Counted from the stretch's first letter, positions 16,731 to 26,084 are shown. The stretch is 64,000 bases of DNA from Natrinema salaciae (GCF_900110865.1 NZ_FOFD01000003.1:62001-126000), one strand, 5' to 3'. Made by a program: numbers and translations. The notes: generated by a model from the letters alone, not told the origin.

Positions 16731-18788
16731 TCACTCGAATTTCTCGAGCAACCGATCGTAGAAGAGCGGTTCGGGCTCTCCCGTGGCGTCGTCCGGCACG
16801 CCACCGTTCGCCGCTTTCGCCTCGGTCCGGGCCTCACCGGCCAGTTTCTCGACGATCAGCTCCGGCGTCGACCGCGCGAGGTGATCCTTGACCGGCGAGC
16901 GGTTCACCTCGAGTTCCCCGTCGACCAGCCCGACGGCTTCGATGCCGTCGACGGTCACGTCGAACGCCGCCATCTCGCGGATCTCGCCCGCCAGGTGGGA
17001 GACGAACACGGCCGTCGCGCCGTTCTCGGCGAGCGCCTCCAGGATGCCGGCGATGATCTTCGCCGAGGCTCCGGGCTCGGTGATGCTCTCGAGTTCGTCG
17101 ACCAGGACCAGCGAGCCCTCGCCGCCCTCGGCGAGATCCGCGAACTCCCGCACGGTGGATTCGAACGCGCCGGCGTCGAGGGTCCCCTGCGTCTTGGCGT
17201 GGTAGTGCAGGTCGTCGAACCGCCGCAGCCGAACGCGTTTGGCGGGGACTGGCAGCCCCATGTGTGCCAGGATCACGACGCTCGCGACCAGATCCAGCGT
17301 GGAGGTCTTCCCGCCGCTGTTGACTCCCGAGAGCAACGCCACGCCCGAAACCTCGTAGTCGACGGGATCGACCGCCTCGAGCGGTTCGTCGAGCAGGGGG
17401 GAGCGACCACCCTCGATCGCGAATCCCGCGTCGCCGGCGCTCGAACCGGATTCGACGGCGACGAGTTCGGGCATCGTGCACTCGTACTCCCGCGCGAACC
17501 TGGCGACGGCGAGTTCGACGTCGAGCTCGAGGGCGTCGCGCACGAGCTGGCGGGCCCCCTCGCGCTGGTCGGCGAGATCCGCCGCGAGCTCCCGCTTGAG
17601 GCGACCCGCGCGGCGTTCCTTGGCCGCCGTGAGCTCCTCGCGCAATCGGGCGGTGACGTCCTCGTCGCGTTCGACCGGAAACGTCGGCTCGTCGCTGAAC
17701 GCGCGGCGTGCGATCTCGGCCTCGCCCTGATCGAGGTCGAGCGCGTCGACGAGGTGATCCCGGGCCGCCTCGACGGCCGCGGCGTACTCGTCCGCCAGTT
17801 CGCGGGACAGGAGGGAATCGACGCCGGCACCGCGTTCGACCAGCGAGAGCAGGTCCGCCCCCTCGATCGTGACGTCCTGCTCGCGGATCGCCTCCCGGAG
17901 GTGATCGTTCGCGACGCTCTCGGCCGCGCCCGCCGCCGCGTCGAGGTCGTCGATCGCCGTCGTCAGCCGGTCGAGTTCGTCGTCGCCCGCGACCGTCCCG
18001 TCCTCCGCCAGCCGCGAGAGGCCGTCCTCGAGGGCCGCCAGGTCGCAGGGGGCCTCGAGCCCGGCCGCGCGGTGAACCTCGACGGCGGCCTGCAGGCGAT
18101 CCCGGTTCCGCGCGAAGAACGAAAGCGGCCGCTCGGGGACGACCTCGGCCGGGTTCTCGAGGGCGTCGGGTCGGACCTGTACGTCGCCCTCGAGGGTGAC
18201 GCCGGCGAAGGACTCGTCGAGGGCGATCACCGTCGAGTACCCCCGCGCGAGTTCGGCCAGTCCCTGTGCGTCTTCGACGATCTCGACGGAAAGCTCCGGA
18301 ATCGCCTCGCGCGCGTCCGAGTAGCGCTCGGCGTCGGTCGTCGCCAGACAGCGCTCGCGAACCCGTACGTCGCCCGGCTCCCGGAGCGGTTCGAGCCCCT
18401 CGAGCGCGTCGAGCACCGCGGCGTCGGGATCGCGCTCGAGCGCCTGGCGAGCGAACGTCTGCACCTCGTCGATGCGCGAGCGCCGGGGGCTCGGGTAGAT
18501 GGTCTCGAGTCGCTGCGCGGCGTAGTCGGTGACCGTCCGCTCCTTGAGCAATCCGAGGACGTCGCGGTAGACTTCGCGGGCGCGGTCGGTCGCGAGGAAC
18601 CCGCCGGGATCGTCGTGCTCGAGTCGGATCGCACCGCGCGCGATGCGGGCGGCCCGCCCCTGCGTGATCCCCGGCGCGGTCGCGATCGTCGCCACGTCGC
18701 CCGTCCGGAGCGCGCGCTCGGGATCGTCGAGCTCGGCCAGCGCTCGGGCCGTCTTCTCGCCGACGCCCGGAATCGACTCGAGGTCCAT
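16731..18788 (-). CDS. MutS-related ATPase with N-terminal helix-hairpin-helix
   Basis: DNA-binding MutS-superfamily ATPase of 685 residues. The N-terminus MDLESIPGVGEKTARALAEL is a helix-hairpin-helix, followed by a second (ATAPGITQGRAARIARG). A long middle region is rich in coiled-coil-like heptads. The MutS ATPase domain has P-loop SGVNSGGKTSTLDL (residues about 475-490), Walker B VLVDELESITEPGASA and the motif VFVSHLAGEIREMA. There is no N-terminal mismatch-recognition domain and no C-terminal Smr endonuclease, so this is the archaeal MutS2-like/MutS-B type rather than a classical mismatch sensor. It lies close to the nitroreductase gene (divergent, 79 bases). Confidence 0.92.
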   Translation of the reverse strand: MDLESIPGVGEKTARALAELDDPERALRTGDVATIATAPGITQGRAARIARGAIRLEHDDPGGFLATDRAREVYRDVLGLLKERTVTDYAAQRLETIYPSPRRSRIDEVQTFARQALERDPDAAVLDALEGLEPLREPGDVRVRERCLATTDAERYSDAREAIPELSVEIVEDAQGLAELARGYSTVIALDESFAGVTLEGDVQVRPDALENPAEVVPERPLSFFARNRDRLQAAVEVHRAAGLEAPCDLAALEDGLSRLAEDGTVAGDDELDRLTTAIDDLDAAAGAAESVANDHLREAIREQDVTIEGADLLSLVERGAGVDSLLSRELADEYAAAVEAARDHLVDALDLDQGEAEIARRAFSDEPTFPVERDEDVTARLREELTAAKERRAGRLKRELAADLADQREGARQLVRDALELDVELAVARFAREYECTMPELVAVESGSSAGDAGFAIEGGRSPLLDEPLEAVDPVDYEVSGVALLSGVNSGGKTSTLDLVASVVILAHMGLPVPAKRVRLRRFDDLHYHAKTQGTLDAGAFESTVREFADLAEGGEGSLVLVDELESITEPGASAKIIAGILEALAENGATAVFVSHLAGEIREMAAFDVTVDGIEAVGLVDGELEVNRSPVKDHLARSTPELIVEKLAGEARTEAKAANGGVPDDATGEPEPLFYDRLLEKFE

Positions 18789-18867
18789 GTTCTCGAGCGG
18801 CGTATCAAACCGGAGCGAGAAAAAGTTCCCGCCCGCTCTTTTCGGGACCGGCGTGGTAGACCGGCAC

Positions 18868-20436
18868 ATGCCGACCGGAACGATCGACTACCACGAACGG
18901 ACGAAACACTCGCCGAAAAGCGTCCGTGAGGGAGGTTACGGCCTGAACTTCGACAACAAACCGACGCCGTACAAGGAGTACACGGACCGCCCGACGGTTC
19001 CGCTGGCCGACCGGATTCGCCCGCCTCAGCAGTCCGCGCTCGCGTCGATCGCGGAGCCGACGCCCGACGGCGACCCGACTCGCGAACCGCGACCCGACCT
19101 CGAGACGGTCACGACCCTGTGTTACTACGCTGCGGGCATCACGAAGCGGATCGACAGACGCGGTCGCAGCCTGCTGTTCCGCGCCGCGGCGACCACCGGC
19201 GCGCTCTACCACGTCGATCTGTACGTCGTCTGCGGCGACCTCGAGGACGGAGGCGGCGACGACGGTGACGCGGGACACGGCCTCGAGGCCGGCGTCTACC
19301 ACTTCGACCCCCGGACGCTATCGCTGAACGTCCTCCGCGCGGGGGACTACCGCGGCGTGCTCGCGAACGCCAGCGGGGACGCAGGCGTCGCCGACGCGCC
19401 GCTGTCGATCGTCGCCACGTCGACCTGGTGGCGAAACGCCTGGAAGTACGGCGCACGGACGTTCCGCCACGCCTTCTGGGACTCCGGGACCACGCTCGCG
19501 AACCTGCTGGCGGTCGCCCACGCGCTCGACTACCGCGCCGCGGTCGTCACCGGCTTCGCGGACCGGCCGGTCGCCGACCTCCTCGGACTCGAGCCCGAGC
19601 GCGAAGCGCCGCTCGAGATCGTCCCGATCGGCGGGGGCGATCCGATCCCCGAGACCGCGCCCGCGAGCGTCGGCTCCATCACCCCGGACACCGCGCCGCT
19701 GTCGCCCGACGAGAAGACGTTCCCGCTGATCCACGAGGCGTGGGCCGCCGGCACCCTCGAGAGCGGGGCGGCGGCGGACGCCTGGCGATCCGGACGGCCC
19801 GCGGGGTCGGTCGGCACCCGGGACCCCGGTGACGGCGATCGACTCGCGCTCGAGCCGGTCGACGGCGAGACGGCCTCGAGTCGGCCGCTCCACGAGACGA
19901 TCCGTCGCCGCGGCTCCTGTCGCGAGTACGAGCGCGAGCCGATCAGCGTCCGGAAGCTCTCGACCGTGCTCGATCGCGCCGTTCGCGGCGTCCCGATGGA
20001 CGTTCGCGGCGAGGACGCCCCGTCGCTCTCGTTCGTCGATCCGTATCTTATCGTCAACGCCGTCGACGGCCTCGAGCCCGGCGCGTACCACTACCGTCCG
20101 GCGGCCGGCGAACTCGAGCGGCTCCGGACCGGCGAGTTCCGCAGCGAGGCGGGTCACCTCGCCCTGGATCAGCGGCTGGCCGCCGACGCCGCGGTCTGTC
20201 TCTACTTCCTGACCGACCTCGAGGAAATCGCCGACGCGCTCGGGGATCGGGGCTACCGGGCGGCACAGCTCGAGGCGTCGCTGACGGCCGGTCGACTGTA
20301 TCTGGGGACCTACGCGCATCGCACCCTCGGCGGGACTGGACTGACGTTCTACGACGACGCCGTCTCGGAGTTCTTCGCGCCGCGGGCCGCGGGACAGACG
20401 CCGATGTTCCTGTACACGATGGGGCGACCGGCCTGA
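18868..20436 (+). CDS. SagB/ThcOx-family nitroreductase, two tandem domains
   Basis: FMN-dependent oxidoreductase of 522 residues formed by two nitroreductase-like domains in tandem. The N-terminal domain starts MPTGTIDYHERTKHSPKSVR and reads AAATTGALYHVDLYVVCGDL near residue 110. The C-terminal domain begins RRRGSCREYEREPISVRKLS and ends TGLTFYDDAVSEFF..TPMFLYTMG. SagB-type enzymes oxidise azoline rings in peptide natural products, but the fused two-domain version is also found without any peptide cluster, and no precursor or cyclodehydratase is nearby here. The FMN-contacting basic residues (RRRGSCREY) are clear in the second domain and weaker in the first. Confidence 0.85.
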   Translation: MPTGTIDYHERTKHSPKSVREGGYGLNFDNKPTPYKEYTDRPTVPLADRIRPPQQSALASIAEPTPDGDPTREPRPDLETVTTLCYYAAGITKRIDRRGRSLLFRAAATTGALYHVDLYVVCGDLEDGGGDDGDAGHGLEAGVYHFDPRTLSLNVLRAGDYRGVLANASGDAGVADAPLSIVATSTWWRNAWKYGARTFRHAFWDSGTTLANLLAVAHALDYRAAVVTGFADRPVADLLGLEPEREAPLEIVPIGGGDPIPETAPASVGSITPDTAPLSPDEKTFPLIHEAWAAGTLESGAAADAWRSGRPAGSVGTRDPGDGDRLALEPVDGETASSRPLHETIRRRGSCREYEREPISVRKLSTVLDRAVRGVPMDVRGEDAPSLSFVDPYLIVNAVDGLEPGAYHYRPAAGELERLRTGEFRSEAGHLALDQRLAADAAVCLYFLTDLEEIADALGDRGYRAAQLEASLTAGRLYLGTYAHRTLGGTGLTFYDDAVSEFFAPRAAGQTPMFLYTMGRPA

Positions 20437-20630
20437 GGCAGGGTCGCCGAGTCCGCCACGGGTCGGGTGCGGAGAGCGCACGCGCTGACGCGCTTCTCAC
20501 ACTTTTATACGGCCGCGCGTCGCCTCATCGTGCATGCAGCCGAATCGACGGCTCGGTCCCCCGAACGCGAGACCGCGGCACCGAACGCAGTTGGCCCCTC
20601 CATCGAGCCGGACACCGGCGGAGGAGACGC

Positions 20631-21590
20631 ATGGAGTATGAGCGATCCGACGTCGTCGTCGACCGCCTCGAGCTGCTCCGGGCCTACGGCTACGGGCTCT
20701 GTATGGGTGCGGCCGACGCCCTGCCCGGCGTCTCCGGCGGCACGGTGGCGCTCCTGCTCGGGTTCTACGGGCGGCTGATCGCGGCCGTCACCGCGTTCAC
20801 GCCCGGCCGCGCGATCGCCGTCCTTCGGGGCTACCACCCCGAACGCCGGACGCGGGCCCGGGAAGCGCTCCTCGACCTGGACCTGCAGTTCCTGCTCCCG
20901 CTTGGCGTCGGCATGGTCACGTCGGTCGTCCTCATCGCCGATATCGTCTCGTCGCTGGCGGAGACCCATCCGATCGCGATCTTCGGCTTCTTCACCGGAC
21001 TGATCGCCGCCTCGGCGATCACCCTCGGTCGGAGCCTCGAGCTCTCTTCGCCGACCCACATCGCCGCCGCCGCGGCGGGCGCGACGCTCGCGGTGCTGGT
21101 CGCCGCCGACGTCGTCCAACTGCCCGGCGGCGGGCCGGCCGTGATCGTCGCCGCCGGCGCGATCGCGATCAGCGCGATGATCCTGCCGGGCGTCTCCGGC
21201 TCGCTGATCCTGATCCTGCTCGGTCAGTACGTCTTCCTCTCGAACGAACTGAGCGAGTTCGTCCGCGCCGGTGCGGACCTGCTCGGCGGCGGATCGCTCG
21301 CGGCGGTCGCCGATCCGGGGGCGACGGTGGCGCTGTTCGTCGCCGGCGGGGTCGTCGGCCTCGTCACTATCGCCCGCGTCGTGCGCGCCGCGCTGGCCCG
21401 CAATCGCAGCGTGACCCTCGTCTTCCTGGTGAGCCTCATCGCCGGATCGGTCCCCGCGCCGTTGCACAACATCGGCGAAACGTACGCGTGGACGACGGAG
21501 ACCGTCGCGCTGACGGCCGCGTGGGCCGCACTCGGCGCGATCGCCCTGTTCGTACTCGAGTTCCTCGTCGGCGGCTTCGATCCGGAGTGA
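20631..21590 (+). CDS. DUF368 family polyprenyl-phosphate translocase (PopT type)
   Basis: Multi-pass membrane protein of 319 residues with the two inverted signature hairpins of the DUF368 family: GYGLCMGAADALPGVSGGTV (near residues 20-40) and ISAMILPGVSGSLILILLGQ (about 178-200). In bacteria the family returns undecaprenyl-phosphate across the membrane. In archaea it would recycle dolichyl/polyprenyl phosphate used in N-glycosylation of surface proteins; that step is inference. A GGAGGA Shine-Dalgarno-like stretch stands about 8 bases before the ATG, which is unusual for a halophile's otherwise leaderless genes. No glycosyltransferase is adjacent. Confidence 0.9.
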   Translation: MEYERSDVVVDRLELLRAYGYGLCMGAADALPGVSGGTVALLLGFYGRLIAAVTAFTPGRAIAVLRGYHPERRTRAREALLDLDLQFLLPLGVGMVTSVVLIADIVSSLAETHPIAIFGFFTGLIAASAITLGRSLELSSPTHIAAAAAGATLAVLVAADVVQLPGGGPAVIVAAGAIAISAMILPGVSGSLILILLGQYVFLSNELSEFVRAGADLLGGGSLAAVADPGATVALFVAGGVVGLVTIARVVRAALARNRSVTLVFLVSLIAGSVPAPLHNIGETYAWTTETVALTAAWAALGAIALFVLEFLVGGFDPE

Positions 21591-21674
21591 GCGGGGCCGC
21601 GACGGTCGCCGTCGGGGCGTCGCCCGTGCGCGCTCGAGGAGCAGCGCTATTTCCGTGCCGGGACTAGCACGGGT

Positions 21675-21866
21675 ATGCCGGTTACAGCGCTCCTCGGGAC
21701 GAAATCGACGCGGTCGCTGACGGTCCGTTCGGTGTGGGCGGCGGCGAAACGCGAGTTCGACCGCGGAAACCGAGCCCGCGGGCTCTTGCTGCTCAGTCTC
21801 CTCCTCCTCGTCCGATCGGGAGCGGTCGTCGAGGCGCTCCGGCGCGGTCGACGGCCGTCCGATTAG
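21675..21866 (+). CDS. Small one-TM protein (63 aa)
   Basis: Short basic protein with one clear membrane segment. MPVTALLGTKSTRSLTVRSV leads to a charged helix (AAAKREFDRGNRARG), then LLLLSLLLLVRSGAVVEALR and an RRGRRPSD tail. The layout (short soluble head, basic patch, one transmembrane helix, basic end) recurs in small haloarchaeal hypothetical proteins. It lies between the DUF368 gene and a metallophosphoesterase. The remaining bases up to 22003 show nothing I can identify. Support is the reading frame and the protein-like pattern only. Confidence 0.55.
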   Translation: MPVTALLGTKSTRSLTVRSVWAAAKREFDRGNRARGLLLLSLLLLVRSGAVVEALRRGRRPSD

Positions 21867-22003
21867 TCGCCGAAGTCCGCGTCTCCGAAGTGCTCGTGGA
21901 TTTCGTAGTCGGTCACACCAGCCCGTACGCCCGCGTCGGTAAATCGGCCACACCCTTGCGTGTTCACCCGGTCCGCGGTCGGTTTCGACGGCTCGCGACG
22001 CCG

Positions 22004-22942
22004 CTACGCGAAGTCGTCGACGAGCGGAAACGACGCCAGTTGCGCCGCGGAGAGCAACACGCGATCCTTCTCGTAGCCGTGTGCGACGGACTCGACCATC
22101 CCCTCGGCGTCGGTCAGCGGGAGGAACCGGACCGTCGTTCCCCGCTCGTCGACCTCGAGCAGGAGCAGCGCGTGCGGGAACGAGGAGACCGCCGGGACCG
22201 TGAGTTCCGTGATGCCGTCGGCGCGCTCCACCGCGGGGAAGTGGAGGTGGCCGGTGACGGTCACCGCCACGTCGCGGGCCTCGAGCAGGTCCACCAGCGG
22301 TTGCGGGTCGGCGAACCCCGGCACGCCGCCCTCGACGGGTAACTCCGCGCTGTACCGCTCGTAGAGGTCGCTCGTGGCCGGCAGGTTGTGGTGGAGTGCG
22401 ACGATCGTCGACTCGGGATCGGCGTCCGTCAGTGCGTCGTCCAGCCACTGCAGTTGCTCGTCGCCGATTCGACCGTCCCACGTCTCCGCCGGGGAGTCCG
22501 GCGTCGCGGCGTGGCTGTCGAGTCCGAACACCGCGAGACCGCCGATCTGCACCCGAAACGGGAGCCCGCCGGGCGTGTACCGGGCTTCGAACGCCGGGAT
22601 CGGCAGCGACGTGCGCTCGTCGAACGTCGTCGGGAAGTCGTGGTTGCCGGGGATCGCGACCGTCGGCGGGTCGAACGCGGCGAGGTCGTCGAACCGGTCG
22701 AACTCCGCGGGGACGCCGTTTCGAGTCAGATCGCCGGCGACGAGAACGCCGTCGACGTCCCGCTCGTTCGCACACTCGACGGCGGCACGGAGGTGACGCT
22801 CGGTCCGGTGGTACACCTTCCACGTTCCCGTCGCGTCGGTCGCGAGGTGAACGTCAGAGAGCACCGCGAGCCGCGTCGGTTCGGTCGTCGTCGGTCGCTC
22901 GAGGCGGGCGAGCACCTGTCCTCGGTGACGCCGGTCCGTCAT
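22004..22942 (-). CDS. Calcineurin-like metallophosphoesterase
   Basis: Cytosolic binuclear metal phosphoesterase of 312 residues. All five family motifs appear in order: LSDVHLA (D-x-H), VAGDLT (G-D), AIPGNHDFPTTFDE (GNHD), VALHHN (H) and TVTGHLHFPAV (G-H-x-H). The substrate is not predictable; members hydrolyse phosphodiesters, nucleotides or phosphoproteins. The ATG giving MTDRRHRGQVLARLERP was preferred because the longer frame upstream has no protein character. It is followed at its start side by the aldo/keto reductase, which is also on the minus strand (gap 89 bases), so they might share a transcript, but no clear operon logic is evident. Confidence 0.92.
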   Translation of the reverse strand: MTDRRHRGQVLARLERPTTTEPTRLAVLSDVHLATDATGTWKVYHRTERHLRAAVECANERDVDGVLVAGDLTRNGVPAEFDRFDDLAAFDPPTVAIPGNHDFPTTFDERTSLPIPAFEARYTPGGLPFRVQIGGLAVFGLDSHAATPDSPAETWDGRIGDEQLQWLDDALTDADPESTIVALHHNLPATSDLYERYSAELPVEGGVPGFADPQPLVDLLEARDVAVTVTGHLHFPAVERADGITELTVPAVSSFPHALLLLEVDERGTTVRFLPLTDAEGMVESVAHGYEKDRVLLSAAQLASFPLVDDFA

Positions 22943-23031
22943 ATCGGGCCCGATGCGAACGAGGCGGGTACCGGTTACGCCGGCAAGCGTCGAGTCGGCG
23001 ACGCGCGGCTGGGGGCGTCCGACGCGACCAG

Positions 23032-24021
23032 CTACCAGCGGTGGTGTACGTGCTCGGCGACGGACGCCTCGTAGACGTCCCGGACTGCGCCGTGAACCCG
23101 ATTCGAGAGCGGCGACAGCTCCGACACGGCGGCGTTGCTGCGGACGTGCTCCGGCGAGGTCGTCCCCGGAATGACGGTCGATACCGCCTCGTGGTCGAGG
23201 ATCCACCGGAGCGTCAGTTCGGCCAGCGTCAGGTCGTCTGGAACGTGGGCCTCGAGCGCGTCGACGGCGTCGTGGCCCGCCTCGTAGGGGACGCCGGCGA
23301 ACGTCTCGCCGACGTCGAACGCCTCGCCCTCGCGGTTGAAGTTGCGGTGATCGTCCTCGGGGAAGGTCTGGTCGCGCTCGAGCGCGCCTGTCAGCAGTCC
23401 CGACGCGTACGGGACGCGGACGATCACCCCGATATCTTCGTTCTTCGCCTGCTCGAGGAACAGCGCCGCTGGCCGCTGGCGGAACGGATTGAAGATGAGC
23501 TGGACGGTCTCGACGACGTCGTACTCGATCGCCTTGAGCGCCTCCTCGACGTTCTCGACGCTCACGCCGGCGTGGGCGATCTTGCCCTCCGCTTGCAGGC
23601 GTTCGAGCGCCTCGAACGTCGACGGCTGATAGTACGTTTCGGTCGGCGGACAGTGCAACTGGAGGAGATCCAGCCTGTCCTCCCCGAGGGTCTCGCGGCT
23701 CCGGTCGACGAACGCAGAGAGGTTGTCGTAGTCGTAGCGGTCGGCCTCGTGTGGCTCGAGTCGCCGGCCGGCCTTCGTCGCGACGAACACGTCGTCGTGG
23801 GCGTCGCGCTCGTCGAGAACGTGGCCGATGTGGCGTTCGCTGCGGCCGTCACCGTACACGTCCGCGGTGTCGATGACGTCGATCCCCGCGTCGAGGGCGG
23901 CGCGGACGACCTCGCGGCCGGTCTCGTCGTCGACGTCGCCCCAGTCGCCGCCGATGTTCCACGTCCCGAGGCCGACCTCGGAGACGGCGCGTCCGGTCGA
24001 GCCGAGTCGTCGGTGGTTCAT
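23032..24021 (-). CDS. Aldo/keto reductase
   Basis: NAD(P)H-dependent aldo/keto reductase of 329 residues with a TIM-barrel fold. The catalytic tetrad is present: Asp in VIDTADVYG, Tyr in the same motif (DVYGDG), Lys in VFVATKAGR and His in LLQLHCPP. The N-terminus MNHRRLGSTGRAVSEVGLGT is typical of the family, and the C-terminal VSTVIPGTTSPEHVRSNAAV is the cofactor-pyrophosphate-binding loop. The substrate is unknown; this branch is often annotated as a general oxidoreductase in haloarchaea. It reads towards the metallophosphoesterase gene. The 335 bases upstream contain no recognisable gene. Confidence 0.95.
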   Translation of the reverse strand: MNHRRLGSTGRAVSEVGLGTWNIGGDWGDVDDETGREVVRAALDAGIDVIDTADVYGDGRSERHIGHVLDERDAHDDVFVATKAGRRLEPHEADRYDYDNLSAFVDRSRETLGEDRLDLLQLHCPPTETYYQPSTFEALERLQAEGKIAHAGVSVENVEEALKAIEYDVVETVQLIFNPFRQRPAALFLEQAKNEDIGVIVRVPYASGLLTGALERDQTFPEDDHRNFNREGEAFDVGETFAGVPYEAGHDAVDALEAHVPDDLTLAELTLRWILDHEAVSTVIPGTTSPEHVRSNAAVSELSPLSNRVHGAVRDVYEASVAEHVHHRW

Positions 24022-24356
24022 ACGTGACGGTGTTCGCGAGTCGCCCTATGCGTTGGTCTGGCGGCAATCCGTCGCGACGCGACACGCGGATCGGACCGAG
24101 ACGACGACGGACGTCGAAGACGCGAGCGGGTCTTCGAGGCGCTCGGTCGGCAGCCGTACGCGAGCCGAATGCGCTCGAGGAAAATACGGCAGGCGGCTGC
24201 AGGCACGGTCGCTTCGGCGAAACGCATCGATCGTCACGACACCGAGAAGCGAATGTGAGCCGGCCGAACGACCCGAATCGTGGCTTCTGCGGGACCGCGT
24301 TCGACCGATCGAAACCGCCCGAGTAGCCGACCGACGGGAGCGCTTTCACACGGACA
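24022..24356. other. Divergent intergenic region, nothing recognised
   Basis: Upstream of both the aldo/keto reductase gene (minus) and the GshA-type gene (plus). It is GC-rich with no palindrome, RNA gene or convincing small gene that I can support. A CTTTCACAC stretch ending about 8 bases before the downstream ATG could be part of a promoter. Confidence 0.4.
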
Positions 24357-25505
24357 ATGAAAACGAGCATCGAAGTCGAGTACTGGGTCGTCGATAGCGA
24401 CGGACGTCTCGCCGAACCGGGGCCGCTCGCGGACGTCTCGGAGCGCACGGAGCGAGAGTTCGTCGAGCCGTTGTTCGAACTGAAGACGCCGCCCTGCGAG
24501 TCGATATCGGAGCTGCGAACGGCGCTCGTCGAGGAACTCGAGGCCGCCCTCGAGAGGGCGGCGGCCGTCGACAAGCGTCTCGTCCCGCTCGGCACGCCGA
24601 TCAACGGCGACGGCGTCGACCGACGGCCTGACGAGCGAAGCCGCATCCGAGAGGCAGTGACCGGCGAGCGTTTCGACGCCGCGACGTACTGTGCCGGGAC
24701 GCACATCCGCGTCGAGGAGCGAACCGTCACCGACCAGCTCAACGCGCTCGTCGCCCTCGATCCGGCCCTCGCGCTCGTCAACTCGTCGCCGTACTATCGG
24801 GGCGAACGGATCGCAAACGGGGCCCGAGCCTACTGTTACCGAACGCGGAGCGACGAGGCGTCCCCGAAACACGGCCCGTTCTGGCGCTACGTGGAGAGCG
24901 TCGACGAGTGGCACCGGCGACTCGAGCGCCGCTACGAGGAGTTCGAAGACGCCGCCATCGAGGTGGGCGTCGATCCGGAGGCGGTCGCGAACAACGTCTC
25001 TCCGGACGACGTGGTCTGGACGCCGGTCCGACTGCGCGATTCGATACCGACCGTCGAGTGGCGCTCGCCCGACGCCGCCCTGCCGAGTCAGGTCCTCCGC
25101 CTGGCCGACGACCTCGAGACGGTGATGGAACGGCTCCATCGCACCACCGTTCGGATCGACGGCGGAGTCGCGGGCGACGGGGGACGCGAGGCGAGCGGCG
25201 GCGGTATCGCCGTCGACACCCGCGGGCCGACCGCTCGCCCCGGTCGCGTCACGAGCGACGGGACCGTCCTCCCGGCGTTCGAAACCGTCTGCGATCTCGC
25301 CGAATCGGCGATCGGCGACGGCCTCGAGTCGGCGGCCGTCGCGGGCTACCTCGAGCGGATGGGGTTCACCGTCGGCGACTACCACCCGATCGCGGCCCAG
25401 ATCGACGGCCGCCGGTACGTCACGAGCGCCGACGCTCGCGACCTGCGACTCGAGTACGCGAGCCGGCTCGAGGAGGACGTCGAGAAGCTGCGTGACGCCG
25501 AGTGA
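24357..25505 (+). CDS. gshA: GCS2-family glutamate-cysteine ligase-like protein
   Basis: ATP-dependent carboxylate-amine ligase related to glutamate-cysteine ligase type 2. It begins MKTSIEVEYWVVDSDGRLAE with the family's E-x-E-hydrophobic motif and continues with a glutamine/glutamate-rich FELKTPPCESISELR block, CAGTHIRVEE (nucleotide-metal site), and SSPYYRGERIANGARAYCYR. Haloarchaea use gamma-glutamylcysteine instead of glutathione as their main low-molecular-weight thiol, and this type of gene makes it; that family knowledge supports the assignment. At 382 residues it has a normal length. It is convergent with the DUF6789 gene, leaving 9 bases between them. Confidence 0.85.
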   Translation: MKTSIEVEYWVVDSDGRLAEPGPLADVSERTEREFVEPLFELKTPPCESISELRTALVEELEAALERAAAVDKRLVPLGTPINGDGVDRRPDERSRIREAVTGERFDAATYCAGTHIRVEERTVTDQLNALVALDPALALVNSSPYYRGERIANGARAYCYRTRSDEASPKHGPFWRYVESVDEWHRRLERRYEEFEDAAIEVGVDPEAVANNVSPDDVVWTPVRLRDSIPTVEWRSPDAALPSQVLRLADDLETVMERLHRTTVRIDGGVAGDGGREASGGGIAVDTRGPTARPGRVTSDGTVLPAFETVCDLAESAIGDGLESAAVAGYLERMGFTVGDYHPIAAQIDGRRYVTSADARDLRLEYASRLEEDVEKLRDAE

Positions 25506-25514
25506 CGTCGGCGG

Positions 25515-26084
25515 TCAGTTGCCGTCGTCGTACTCGTACTCCCGCTCCGGGTCCTCGACGCCCTCGGTCCGGGAGCCGACCCAGGCCCCGAGCGAGAGCC
25601 CGTAGACGAGGTGGCCGGCGTGAAAGAGCGCGAGTTCGTCGGCGTCGAGTCGGATATCGAGGAGCTCTTGCAGCACGATCTGCACGCCGAATGCCGAGAG
25701 GACCATGCCGTAGACCGAGCCCCAGACGAGCCCGCGCTGTTCCGGTTCGATGGACCGCCCGGCGTCGTACAGGGAGAACAGCGCTCCGAAGATCACGCCC
25801 GAACTGACCCCGTAGACCAGATGCAGGGCGAGGCCCGCGATCGGATGGTCGTCGGGGTCGCCGCCGGCGACGTACTGCGACCAGAAGTTCGCAGACGGTG
25901 GCAGCGATCGCAAGAGCGGGAGGCGAAAGGCGGTCATGATGAGCGTCGCGACGAACCCACCCTGAATACCGCGAACGACGGCGTCGGCGACGTGTTCCTC
26001 GCGCGGACGGTCGTCGACCTCGCTGGTGTGTCCCTCGGTGTCGGCGATCCCTCGCAGTCGTCGCAGCCGATCGGAAACAGCCAT
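25515..26084 (-). CDS. DUF6789-type membrane protein (189 aa)
   Basis: Membrane protein with an acidic cytosolic head of about 40 residues (MAVSDRLRRLRGIADTEGH) and about four transmembrane helices, at IQGGFVATLIMTAFRLPLL, IAGLALHLVYGVSSGVIFGA, GLVWGSVYGMVLSAFGVQIV and LFHAGHLVYGLSLGAWVG. The two HLVYG sequences show an internal repeat. The tail is acidic (EREYEYDDGN). Similar proteins in haloarchaea are annotated as DUF6789 or conserved hypothetical. No function is known. It overlaps no neighbour and lies between gshA (convergent) and the sensor kinase (divergent). Confidence 0.8.
   Translation of the reverse strand: MAVSDRLRRLRGIADTEGHTSEVDDRPREEHVADAVVRGIQGGFVATLIMTAFRLPLLRSLPPSANFWSQYVAGGDPDDHPIAGLALHLVYGVSSGVIFGALFSLYDAGRSIEPEQRGLVWGSVYGMVLSAFGVQIVLQELLDIRLDADELALFHAGHLVYGLSLGAWVGSRTEGVEDPEREYEYDDGN

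Noticed and set aside
16080-18929. Antisense frame of 949 codons over the MutS-like gene
   Set aside because: No recognisable domain. It covers a gene with clear P-loop and HhH motifs on the opposite strand.
21863-21916. 17-codon minus-strand frame with GTG start (TDYEIHEHFGDADFGD)
   Set aside because: Protein-like, but far too short; no promoter, and overlaps the stop of the small TM gene. Left out for lack of support.
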